Source of the DNA: Bernardetiaceae bacterium
Lineage (GTDB): Bacteria > Bacteroidota > Bacteroidia > Cytophagales > Thermoflexibacteraceae
Assembly (NCBI GenBank): GCA_025057115.1
Contig: JANWWZ010000016.1
Coordinates: 1 to 61,742 of the forward strand
Direction: 5' to 3'
Length of the DNA: 61,742 nt
The notes beneath the pieces are model-generated. The model was given only the letters and a program-made list of their open reading frames with translations. It had not been told where the DNA came from and searched no databases. The number at the start of each line of letters is the position of its first letter. Within the stretch, counting starts at the first letter, position 1. The position numbers and the translations under genes are program-made. Shown here one piece after another: positions 51,429 through 59,503 of the stretch.

Positions 51429-52715
51429 TTAACCTACTGAGACAGTGCCAAAACCGCCTTGAAGATACTTTTGAGCCATTGCAAGCAAATCTTCTGTAGT
51501 AATTTTTTCAAGGGAAGAAACGTAGCAATCGTAGTAGTTTTCTGGCAATTGGTAGTAGTAGATGCTTTTGTAGCAATTGCCTATTCCGAAGATAGTATTC
51601 AACGAACTGATGAAAGTTCCTTGCATGTGCCGACGAACCCTTTCTACTTCTTCTCTTGTGAGGGGAGTAGTTGTCAATTTTTCTATTTCTTTGAAAATTT
51701 CTTCAATGGCAACTTGTTGCAATTCCTTTTTTACATCGGCTCCGATTGCAAGATAAGTTGCTTGTTGAAGGGTGTTTAAATGAGCATAAATTCCGTAGGT
51801 AAGTCCTTTTTGCTCGCGTATGTTCTGCATGAGTCGCGAGCCGAAATAGCCTCCTAGCGCTTCCACTAGCATAGAAAGCGCCAAATAATCACTGTGATGT
51901 TTGCCCCCTTTCAAGGGAATGACTTTGCCTATTCGCACTGAACTTTGCACAGCGCCTTCTTTAGGTTGAGAGAGGGTAAACACCTGATTGGGAAGGGCTT
52001 CTCCACTTAGTGTTTCTGGCATCGAGGTAAGGATAGGCAAGGCGCCAAGCGTGCTTGCAAACAGCCCTACTTCTTCAGGCGACAATTGACCTACTGCTAT
52101 TACCTCAAAAGGCTTATCCGCGTAAAACTCCCGATAAAATTGCACTATCTCATCTACCTGACAGCTATTGACCTGCTCTTCGGTAATCACACTGCCATAG
52201 GGATGCTCTCTGCCGAACAAATTTTCTTTGAGTAAGTTAGTGGCAACAAAGGAAGTTTTTTCCAGATTGATTCGAATGTTTTGAGTTGTAATTTTCTTGA
52301 GCTTGTCCAGTTGCGAGGGAGGAAAAACGGAATCTTTGAGCATCTGGCACACTATTTCGAGCATAGCAGGCAAGTGTTTGCGCAAGCAGTAGAATTCTAT
52401 TTCGCTGTGGTCTGTGCTGCAGTGTAGCTCTATGGAAGCCCCTAGATAGTCGATAGCTTCCGTAAGGGCTGTTGCAGAATGTTGCGCGGTGCCTTCTAAA
52501 AGCATTTTGCTCGTCAAAAAAGCAATTGCTTTTTGCTTGCCAACATGCCTTCCAGTGGAAAAATTAATTTGCACATTGACCACTGGTTGCACACCTGAGC
52601 CGAGCAAATATAACTTTGCTCCATTGGGAAGGATGAACCTTTCTGGTCGTGGCAGCAAAAAGTCTTCAAGTGAATAAATGGTGGGAGCTTTTGTGCGATC
52701 TAAAGTTTCTTTCAT
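51429..52715 (-). CDS. M16-family peptidase homologue lacking the zinc site
   Basis: 428 residues, two-domain M16 (insulinase/processing peptidase) fold: FILPNGAKLYLLGSGVQPVV at the N-terminus and the C-terminal RLMQNIREQKGLTYGIYAHL with the conserved arginine and tyrosine. At the HxxEH position it has AIAFLTSKMLLEGT, so both histidines and the glutamate are missing. It is therefore a non-catalytic M16 subunit of the kind that pairs with an active HxxEH partner. That partner is usually adjacent in the genome but is not in this window. The first codons lie inside a 37-base direct repeat (see repeats). Confidence 0.85.
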   Translation of the reverse strand: MKETLDRTKAPTIYSLEDFLLPRPERFILPNGAKLYLLGSGVQPVVNVQINFSTGRHVGKQKAIAFLTSKMLLEGTAQHSATALTEAIDYLGASIELHCSTDHSEIEFYCLRKHLPAMLEIVCQMLKDSVFPPSQLDKLKKITTQNIRINLEKTSFVATNLLKENLFGREHPYGSVITEEQVNSCQVDEIVQFYREFYADKPFEVIAVGQLSPEEVGLFASTLGALPILTSMPETLSGEALPNQVFTLSQPKEGAVQSSVRIGKVIPLKGGKHHSDYLALSMLVEALGGYFGSRLMQNIREQKGLTYGIYAHLNTLQQATYLAIGADVKKELQQVAIEEIFKEIEKLTTTPLTREEVERVRRHMQGTFISSLNTIFGIGNCYKSIYYYQLPENYYDCYVSSLEKITTEDLLAMAQKYLQGGFGTVSVG

Positions 52716-52743
52716 GGAGCTTTTGCGAAATGTTTTGCAATTA
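52707..52743 (+). repeat. 37-base exact direct repeat, copy 1
   Basis: TTCTTTCATGGAGCTTTTGC followed by GAAATGTTTTGCAATTA occurs here and again at 53008-53044. Copy 1 contains the start codon of the M16 gene (minus strand). The two copies bracket the hairpin-repeat island of 52744-53007. Confidence 0.9.
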
Positions 52744-52797
52744 AGCGGTTGTCCAAGTTTTGATAAAAGCTATTTTTTGTCATTTTAATCACAAAAG

Positions 52798-52828
52798 GTT
52801 GTCCGTGAGGACACGGACAACGGCAGGA
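52798..52828 (+). repeat. Hairpin repeat copy A
   Basis: GTTGTCCGTG AGGA CACGGACAAC followed by GGCAGGA: a 10 bp perfect hairpin of the same family as the array at 28.7 kb (T-to-C change at one stem position, compensated in the other arm). It is preceded by TCATTTTAATCACAAAAG. Confidence 0.85.
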
Positions 52829-52873
52829 AAAAGCCACTTTTTGCCATCGTTTGCGTTTTCACGAACAAATTGT

Positions 52874-52966
52874 CATGTCTTGAAAAAAAAGACCTAGTGG
52901 CACGAAGGTATAAAAAACCGCGCTTTTTTGGCTCATCCATACTTTTTTGCCATTTTAATCACAAAG
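52874..52966 (+). repeat. Companion sequence of the hairpin repeat, copy 2
   Basis: Aligns with 28581-28673 through shared blocks TCTTGAA, CTAGTGGC, GCGCTTTT, ATCC, CTTTTTGC and TTTTAAT. As in the other copy, it ends at a hairpin repeat. Its last part (TTTTTGCCATTTTAATCACA) also matches the sequence before hairpin copy A. Confidence 0.6.
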
Positions 52967-52997
52967 GTTGTCCGTGAGGACACGGACAACGGCGGGA
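52967..52997 (+). repeat. Hairpin repeat copy B
   Basis: The same 10 bp hairpin as copy A, with tail GGCGGGA. Copies A and B are 169 bases apart, in the same orientation. Confidence 0.85.
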
Positions 52998-53007
52998 AGA
53001 CCTAAAG

Positions 53008-53044
53008 TTCTTTCATGGAGCTTTTGCGAAATGTTTTGCAATTA
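53008..53044 (+). repeat. 37-base exact direct repeat, copy 2
   Basis: Identical to 52707-52743. Its last three bases supply the TAA stop codon (minus strand) of the YdcF-like gene. Confidence 0.9.
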
Positions 53045-53815
53045 GATATATCCCATAAGCCAATAAGTGGCAATTCCTACCCATTCTTTAAACAAGATTC
53101 CCCAGCGGTCTAAAGCTGTGGTGCTAGGTAGTAGTATTCTTCCAATGTCGTAAAATCGGTCTTCGCTGTAAAAGTCGGCGGCAAAGGGAAGCACTTCAAT
53201 GCCCTGTTTGCGAAAACAGAGCACAGCCCGAGGCATGTGAAAAGCTGAAGTAACTAAGATGCACTTGTTGTGATCTAGACGATGCTCTTTGAGAAGTTTC
53301 GCAGTAAAGACAGCATTTTGATAGGTGTTCATGGAGCGTTCTTCTGTCAGGATATCTTCCTTTGGTATTCCTGCCATTTTGCAGATACTTCTAAGACTAT
53401 TTGCTTCAGTGGCTACAAAGGGCGAAAGTTTGTCAATATAAGCTCCGCTAATTACAATTTTTTTTATTTTGTTTTCTTTGTAAAGCCTAATAGCGTAGAG
53501 CAATCGGTCTGCACCGCGCATGAAATACACTCGATCTTTGGGCGATTTGCTATCCTGCGTAACGCCAGTAAGCACAATGGCTACTTGATAACCTTTTTGT
53601 ATCTCTGCAAAAGGCATAGGAGGCGTCTCCCACCATAGGAATACTTCGTTAGTGATCCAGGGATTGCCTAGCACCCACAGCCATAAGGCAACGGCAACAA
53701 GCAAGCGGTAGCGCACTTTGGAGCAGCGCGTTAGCAACGCTCCTACTACTCCGCTAAAAGCCCAAAACAGTGGATTGATTAGAAAAGCAAGTAACTTGGA
53801 AAAGTAGAAGAACAT
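53042..53815 (-). CDS. YdcF/ElyC-like DUF218 membrane protein
   Basis: 257 residues. Two N-terminal membrane helices (about 8-55) and a soluble DUF218 domain: VAIVLTGVTQDSKSPKDRVY with the early glycine, GADRLLYAIRLYKENKIKKI, then VISGAYI, ERSMNTYQNAVFTAKLLKEH and VTSAFHMPRAVLCFRKQGIE. The family includes ElyC and SanA, linked to peptidoglycan precursor or envelope integrity in E. coli; the function here is not certain. The stop codon is provided by direct-repeat copy 2. Confidence 0.85.
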   Translation of the reverse strand: MFFYFSKLLAFLINPLFWAFSGVVGALLTRCSKVRYRLLVAVALWLWVLGNPWITNEVFLWWETPPMPFAEIQKGYQVAIVLTGVTQDSKSPKDRVYFMRGADRLLYAIRLYKENKIKKIVISGAYIDKLSPFVATEANSLRSICKMAGIPKEDILTEERSMNTYQNAVFTAKLLKEHRLDHNKCILVTSAFHMPRAVLCFRKQGIEVLPFAADFYSEDRFYDIGRILLPSTTALDRWGILFKEWVGIATYWLMGYI

Positions 53816-53999
53816 GCCCCAAGTTTAAGCAATCACACTCAAAGGACAATCACCTACGTAATAGGCTCTTCAAATGCAGTTTGAATTTATCTGTAGATAA
53901 CGAACAAAATAAAGCTTTAGTGTTTTTTCCTTCCTTCAGTTTTGATTTTTTAATGAAGTTTTGCAAAATTCGCGCAATATTAACCTTAGCTTTCGGAGC

Positions 54000-56900
54000 A
54001 TGAAGCGACTTTTACTTTTAAGCGCAGTGTGGGCATTATGGATAGGTGCCAGCTTCGCGCAAGATCGCGTAATCTCGGGCAAAATTACCTCAGGAGAAGA
54101 TAACGCTCCTTTGCCTGGAGTAAACGTATTGGCAAAAGGAACTACTACAGGAGTGGTTTCTGATGGAGAAGGACGGTACAAGCTAAGCGTTCCAGAAGGA
54201 GTAACACGGCTTGTATTTTCCTTTGTGGGTTTTCAAACCCAAGAAGTAGAAATTGGCAATCGCACTAGTATCGACGTGGTCATGGTACCCGATACCAAGC
54301 AATTGAGCGAGGTGGTGGTAACAGCACAAGGTATTGTGCGCGAAAAGCGCGCATTGGGCTACGCAGTGGCTACGGTTAGTCAAAATGCCATTTCAGACCG
54401 CCCTTTGGCTGATGTAGGTCGGATATTGCAAGGAAAGATTGCTGGCGTAAATATCACGCAAACCTCAGGGGTATCAGGTACAGGTACTAACATTACCATT
54501 CGCGGCTACTCTTCTATTACGGGCTCGGTTCAGCCGCTGTTTGTAGTAGATGGCGTGCCTTTTAACTCAGCTACCAACTCAAGAGGTAGCTTTATTGAAG
54601 GCGGTCAAGCAGCGCCTAGCCGTTTCTTGGATATCGACCCCAACAACATCGAAAGTGTATCCGTGCTAAAAGGCTTGGCAGCGGCAGTGCTTTACGGAGA
54701 CCAAGGTCGCAACGGGGTAATTTTAATCACTACCAAAAACGCCAGTGCAAAAAATAAGCCCGCTGAAATTATCCTAACACAGTCAGTATTTGCTAACCGA
54801 GCTGTGTTGCCTGTGTATCAAAATACTTACATTGGAGGGTTCCAACAAAACCCTGGTTACTTCTTCAGCAACTGGGGACCTTCTCTGGATGAGTACCTCC
54901 GTCGGCAGGAATTGGGGCTTTCTATTGGTTCCTTCCCCGTTCACCCTTACGCCGTGCTACAAGATCCTGCCCTTCGAGCTGCCTTTGCTGACTACGTGGC
55001 ACAAAATCCCTACCCCATTGATGTATTCCCTAACAATGTGCGCGACTTCTTCCGCACTGGCATTGTGAGCAACACCTCCTTGAACTTGAATGGAGGCAAT
55101 GGGGTAACCAGTTATAACGTCTCTGTGGGATACAATCGCGAGCAAGGATATGTAGCCAACAATGATTTAGCGCGTTTGTCGCTGGGCTTAGGTGCTCGTA
55201 CCCAAGTTATTAAAGGGGTTACCATCAATACTTCCTTTAACTTTATCAACACCGATGTAAAAACACCTCCTTTGAATGCAGGATTGGGCAATAACACGCT
55301 AAATGGCTTCCCTTCGGCATTTGCAAATGTGATGTACACCCCACGCAATATCGACCTGATGGGATTGCCCTTCGAAAGCCCTGTGGACAATCGCAGCGTT
55401 TACTTCCGCAGCGCTAATGACATTCCCAATCCGCGCTGGATTTTAAAATACTACAGCACACCAAGTATTACTAACCGTTTCTTTACCTCTAACTCGGTTA
55501 TCTTAGACTTGGCTGAAAACTTTTCTGTAACCTATCGCGTTGGTTTGGACACCTACAACGAGCGCCAAGAAGCCAAGTTTAACAAAGGAGGAGTAGATTT
55601 CGTAAACGGTGCTTACTTTACTCGCGATATCGTCAATACCATCTGGAACCACGACGTAATCGCTTCCTACTCCAAGCCCGTAAACGACAAACTCACTTTA
55701 GCGGGTAAATTAGGAGCCAATATGCGCTATGACCGTTACGATGAGCAGTCTGTGCGCAGCGTCAATCAACTGGCATTTGGCTTGATGCGTCACAACAACT
55801 TTATCGACAACGCAGCCTCGAGCTTTACCCAAGAACAAACCCGCATAGGTGTCTATGGTGAAGTAACTGCTGACTACAAAAACTTCTTATACGCCAACTT
55901 TGCTGCGCGCAATGACTGGACTTCCACAGTAGAGATCGAAAATCGGCGCATTTTCTACCCCTCCGGTAGCATTTCATTCATTCCTACTACTGCATTCGAA
56001 GGATTGCAATCCAGCTACCTCAATGAGCTCAAGATAAGAACCGGCATAGGTACCTCAGCAGGTTTTCCTACTCCCTACAGCACTCGTAGTATTCTCAACC
56101 AAAACTCTAGGGCATTTATAGATGTCAGTGGAAACGTATTCCAAACCCATACAGTGGACAACTTCTTAGGCAACCCCAATCTAAAGCCTGAATTGCTCAC
56201 TGAGTACGAGCTGGGTGTAGAAAGCAAATTGTTTAGCAACAAAATAGGCATTGACTTTACCTGGTACCGTCGCGAAACTACTAATCTCATCACCAACACT
56301 CCTATCGACCCTGCTACGGGATATACAAGCACAGCCGTTAACATCGGCAAAATCCGCAATACTGGCGTAGAACTGGTGTTGAATGCCACTCCTATTCGCA
56401 AGGAAAATCTTTCTTGGGAAACCATATTTAACTTTACTCGCAACGTGCCCATTACAGTGGAGCTAGGAGGGCAGTTAGCTGAGGTAGTAGTGGCAGGCTT
56501 TTCCAACTTGGGCAATTTTGCCGTGCCAGGTCGTCCGTTTAACATTATCAAAGGTACTGCTTTCCGCCGCGATGCCAACGGCAACCGCATTGTGGACAAC
56601 AGTGGACTTTACCTAGCAGATCCCGTAATTCGCGAGCTGGGCAACCCGAACCCCGCTTTCAACACCTCATGGATTAACACTTTGAACTACAAAGGCTTCA
56701 GCTTTAACGTAATGCTTGAATACCGCCATGGAGGGGCTCTCTATTCAAGTACTGCAGGGGCACTACTGGGACGCGGTTTGACCAAAGACACCGAATTTGA
56801 CCGCTCTCAAACCTTCATTCTCCCCGGTGTAAAACAAGATGGTACGCCAAACGATATTCAAATTACTACAGCTGACTACCACTTCAACTCAGTATACTTC

Positions 56901-57182
56901 TTTGGCGATGAAGGACGCATTTTCGATGGCACTACAATTCGCATCCGCGAAGCCTCTCTATCCTACACATTGCCGAAGAATTTAGTATCTAAAACGCCCT
57001 TCAAAGGAGTTTCCGTCTCCTTGCAAGGCAATAATATCTGGTATCGCGCTGTTAACATACCGAAGTATCTGCGCTTAGATACTGATAACTTAGGCTTAGG
57101 CGTAGGCAATGGCTTAGGCTTTGAATTCTTAACCGGTCCTGCCTCTCGTCGTTTTGGTGGTACTTTACGTCTCAACTTCTAA
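54000..57182 (+). CDS. SusC/RagA family TonB-linked outer membrane protein
   Basis: 1060 residues. Signal peptide (about 1-21, ASFAQD), carboxypeptidase-regulatory-like domain (VISGKITSGEDNAPLPGVNV, then EVGVVSDGEGRYKL-type strands), then the plug with the SusC hallmark SGVSGTGTNITIRGYSSITG and PLFVVDGVPF, followed by a 22-strand beta-barrel to the C-terminal FGGTLRLNF. It is expected to import ligands with energy from TonB/ExbBD. The start at 54000 is chosen because it gives the signal peptide. The upstream 184 bases show no convincing promoter at the usual distance. First gene of a three-gene operon. Confidence 0.95.
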   Translation: MKRLLLLSAVWALWIGASFAQDRVISGKITSGEDNAPLPGVNVLAKGTTTGVVSDGEGRYKLSVPEGVTRLVFSFVGFQTQEVEIGNRTSIDVVMVPDTKQLSEVVVTAQGIVREKRALGYAVATVSQNAISDRPLADVGRILQGKIAGVNITQTSGVSGTGTNITIRGYSSITGSVQPLFVVDGVPFNSATNSRGSFIEGGQAAPSRFLDIDPNNIESVSVLKGLAAAVLYGDQGRNGVILITTKNASAKNKPAEIILTQSVFANRAVLPVYQNTYIGGFQQNPGYFFSNWGPSLDEYLRRQELGLSIGSFPVHPYAVLQDPALRAAFADYVAQNPYPIDVFPNNVRDFFRTGIVSNTSLNLNGGNGVTSYNVSVGYNREQGYVANNDLARLSLGLGARTQVIKGVTINTSFNFINTDVKTPPLNAGLGNNTLNGFPSAFANVMYTPRNIDLMGLPFESPVDNRSVYFRSANDIPNPRWILKYYSTPSITNRFFTSNSVILDLAENFSVTYRVGLDTYNERQEAKFNKGGVDFVNGAYFTRDIVNTIWNHDVIASYSKPVNDKLTLAGKLGANMRYDRYDEQSVRSVNQLAFGLMRHNNFIDNAASSFTQEQTRIGVYGEVTADYKNFLYANFAARNDWTSTVEIENRRIFYPSGSISFIPTTAFEGLQSSYLNELKIRTGIGTSAGFPTPYSTRSILNQNSRAFIDVSGNVFQTHTVDNFLGNPNLKPELLTEYELGVESKLFSNKIGIDFTWYRRETTNLITNTPIDPATGYTSTAVNIGKIRNTGVELVLNATPIRKENLSWETIFNFTRNVPITVELGGQLAEVVVAGFSNLGNFAVPGRPFNIIKGTAFRRDANGNRIVDNSGLYLADPVIRELGNPNPAFNTSWINTLNYKGFSFNVMLEYRHGGALYSSTAGALLGRGLTKDTEFDRSQTFILPGVKQDGTPNDIQITTADYHFNSVYFFGDEGRIFDGTTIRIREASLSYTLPKNLVSKTPFKGVSVSLQGNNIWYRAVNIPKYLRLDTDNLGLGVGNGLGFEFLTGPASRRFGGTLRLNF

Positions 57183-57208
57183 ACGAAACTCAAAAAAGGT
57201 CTATCACT

Positions 57209-58858
57209 ATGCTCAAACATATCAGAATCATTGCATTAGCTATTGTGCTGATGCTGTTGAATGCTTGCAAACTAGATTTGCTGGATAACCCCAATGCGGT
57301 AACCTTGAGCAATGCTAACCCCAACTTCTTGCTTAACCGCATTCAGTTAGATTTTGCTACATTTTTCAACCAAGCAAGCGATCCAGGCATGCGCCTCACG
57401 CGTATGCTTAACCAAGGTGCGGCTGTATATGCTAATGCTTATACCCCTCAAAACTTAGACGCGCTCTGGACGAATGCATATGCAAACATCCTCATCGATG
57501 CTAAAACACTTATTGAAATAGCAGAGCGCTCTAACCTGCCCGTGCATGCAGGTATTGCACGTGTTATTCGCGCATACGTACTGGCTACCTTGGTGGACTA
57601 TTTCGGAGAAGTACCTTTTTCTGAATCTCTTGACGCCAACAATTTTAACCCTAAAGTAGAATCTGGTGAAGCTATTTACCGAGCAGCGCTAGCAGATTTA
57701 GACCGCGCCATTGCTAATTTCGGTGCTAGCGCAGCTGCCGTTCCAACAGACTTTTTCTACCGCGGCAACCGCGACAACTGGATTCGGGCAGCTAATACCA
57801 TTAAACTAAAGTTATTGCTAAATACGCGTTTGGTTAATCCCGCAGCTGCTGCTTCTGCCATCAATGCATTGATTGCCGACGGGCGCTTAATCACTACTGG
57901 TGCCCAAAGCATGATGTTCCGCTTTAGCTCCAACTTAGCCAACCCCGATAGCCGACATCCGCGTTACGCAGGTCAATATTCGCCTACGGGTGGTGGTGAT
58001 TATCAGTCCAACTTTTACATGTGGACGCTGGTGGAATCGAAAGGATTTCCCGATCCACGGACGCGGTTCTATTTCTATCGCCAAGTTACGCGCAACACTC
58101 GCGATGTAAACGAACTGCGCTGCATCAACAACCAGCCTCCTGCTCACTATCCGCCTGGCATGCCTTATTGCTTTGGCTCTTTCGCCGATCTGGGATATTG
58201 GGGAAGAGACCACCTCAACAACGAAGGTATTCCACCTGATGGCTTGCGCCGCACAGCATGGGGTTTGTATCCCGCTGGCGGACGCTTCGACGACGACCGC
58301 GGACAGCCTGTAGCTTTGATTGCGGGTGCTCAAGGAGCAGGTATCCATCCCATTATGATGTCTTCTTTCACCGACTTTATGCTGGCAGAGGCTGCATTAA
58401 CGCTGCGCACAACGGGTAACCCGCGTGCCCTGCTAGAGTCTGCAGTGCGCAAGTCAATGGCAGATGTAAGAAACTATGCTTTGAGCACTATCGAAGGCAG
58501 CGTAGTAACTGCTTTTGAAGCCGCTCGTGGTATTAACTGGGACAATGAGGTCAATCGGTATGTCAACCGCGTACTACAGCTTTACGATGCAGCTACCAAT
58601 GACGATGAGCGCCTCGATGTTGTTTTGCGCGAGTACTGGATTGCTCTGTATGGAAACGGCATAGAATCTTACAATATGTATCGCCGCACAGGAAAGCCCA
58701 GCGGCATGCAGCCTGCTTTAGAGCCTAATCCAGGAGCGTTTATTCGCTCTTTCTTCTATCCTGCCGTACATGCCAACCGCAATTCCAATGCGAAGCAAAA
58801 AACTAATGTAGAAGTCCCCGTTTTCTGGGATAAGAACCCTCCTGGATTTGTACGTTAA
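57209..58858 (+). CDS. SusD/RagB family nutrient-binding lipoprotein
   Basis: 549 residues. Lipobox LLNAC (cysteine about residue 20). The body has the TPR-like SusD fold: LNQGAAVYANAYTPQNLDALW, TLVDYFGEVPFSESLDAN, SMMFRFSSNL and the late EYWIALYGNGIESYNMYRRTG, then the C-terminal FFYPAVHANRNSNAKQK with asparagine-rich binding loop. The protein caps the SusC barrel on the outer surface and captures the ligand. It starts 26 bases after susC. It resembles the SusD-like 2 subgroup; ligand unknown. No glycosidase, sulfatase or protease is in the operon. Confidence 0.93.
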   Translation: MLKHIRIIALAIVLMLLNACKLDLLDNPNAVTLSNANPNFLLNRIQLDFATFFNQASDPGMRLTRMLNQGAAVYANAYTPQNLDALWTNAYANILIDAKTLIEIAERSNLPVHAGIARVIRAYVLATLVDYFGEVPFSESLDANNFNPKVESGEAIYRAALADLDRAIANFGASAAAVPTDFFYRGNRDNWIRAANTIKLKLLLNTRLVNPAAAASAINALIADGRLITTGAQSMMFRFSSNLANPDSRHPRYAGQYSPTGGGDYQSNFYMWTLVESKGFPDPRTRFYFYRQVTRNTRDVNELRCINNQPPAHYPPGMPYCFGSFADLGYWGRDHLNNEGIPPDGLRRTAWGLYPAGGRFDDDRGQPVALIAGAQGAGIHPIMMSSFTDFMLAEAALTLRTTGNPRALLESAVRKSMADVRNYALSTIEGSVVTAFEAARGINWDNEVNRYVNRVLQLYDAATNDDERLDVVLREYWIALYGNGIESYNMYRRTGKPSGMQPALEPNPGAFIRSFFYPAVHANRNSNAKQKTNVEVPVFWDKNPPGFVR

Positions 58859-58885
58859 CCACTTTACTAAATTAATATTTCGACT

Positions 58886-59446
58886 ATGCGCAAGATACTG
58901 ACCATATTAACCGCAGTGGCACTGGGCGCTACTGCTTGCAAAACCGAAATGATAGACCGCGTTCCGCCAGCCACAGCGTTGGAAAATGGGGCTTACATGC
59001 GCACCATTTCCATTACTCCTTCCAATCAACAAATGTCTGTGGCAAATCCCAATGCTCAAATTACTTACGAAATAGAAGCGGTAGATAACCAAAAAGGAGG
59101 ACTGTTACAGTCCTACGACTTGCAAATTCGCTTTGTGGACCGCACTCCTGCTAACGGAACCAATAATGTTGCTTATCGGAATTTCCGTTCTATCCCAGCT
59201 TCAGCATTTAATCGCCATCCTGTAAGTGGCTTGCCACGTCATACAATGGTCATTCGCCTGTCAGAAGCATTGCAGGCACTGGGATTGCAGTCCAATCAAA
59301 TTGCCGCCACTGACCTGATTGAAATCGATGCCACGTTACGCCTTACTAACGGACGCGCTTTTAATGCACGCAATACGGGAGCTAACATCACAGGGGGCGT
59401 TTATTACAACTCGCCTTTCTTCTATCGAATTACTCTAGTGCCTTAG
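58886..59446 (+). CDS. Lipoprotein, third gene of the SusCD operon
   Basis: 186 residues. Lipobox GATAC (cysteine about residue 18), then a beta-rich body with ITPSNQQMSVANPNAQITYE, LQSYDLQIRFVDRTP and LIEIDATLRLTNGRAF. The alternating strand pattern suggests an Ig-like or surface binding domain, as seen for third lipoproteins in some SusCD loci. No family recognised. It starts 27 bases after susD and is followed by a strong terminator. It may bind the same ligand outside the cell. Confidence 0.7.
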   Translation: MRKILTILTAVALGATACKTEMIDRVPPATALENGAYMRTISITPSNQQMSVANPNAQITYEIEAVDNQKGGLLQSYDLQIRFVDRTPANGTNNVAYRNFRSIPASAFNRHPVSGLPRHTMVIRLSEALQALGLQSNQIAATDLIEIDATLRLTNGRAFNARNTGANITGGVYYNSPFFYRITLVP

Positions 59447-59469
59447 TTTAAGGTATAAAGTCTAAAGCA

Positions 59470-59499
59470 AAAGCCGCTCTTTCGGGAGCGGCTTTTTTT
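59470..59499 (+). terminator. Bidirectional terminator between the SusCD operon and the acetyltransferase-like gene
   Basis: AAGCCGCTC and GAGCGGCTT (6-base loop) flanked by A and T runs, so it can act on both strands: TTTTTTTA on the plus strand for the SusCD operon and TTTTGCTTT on the minus strand for the 59.5 kb gene. Confidence 0.88.
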
Positions 59500-59503
59500 A
59501 TTA

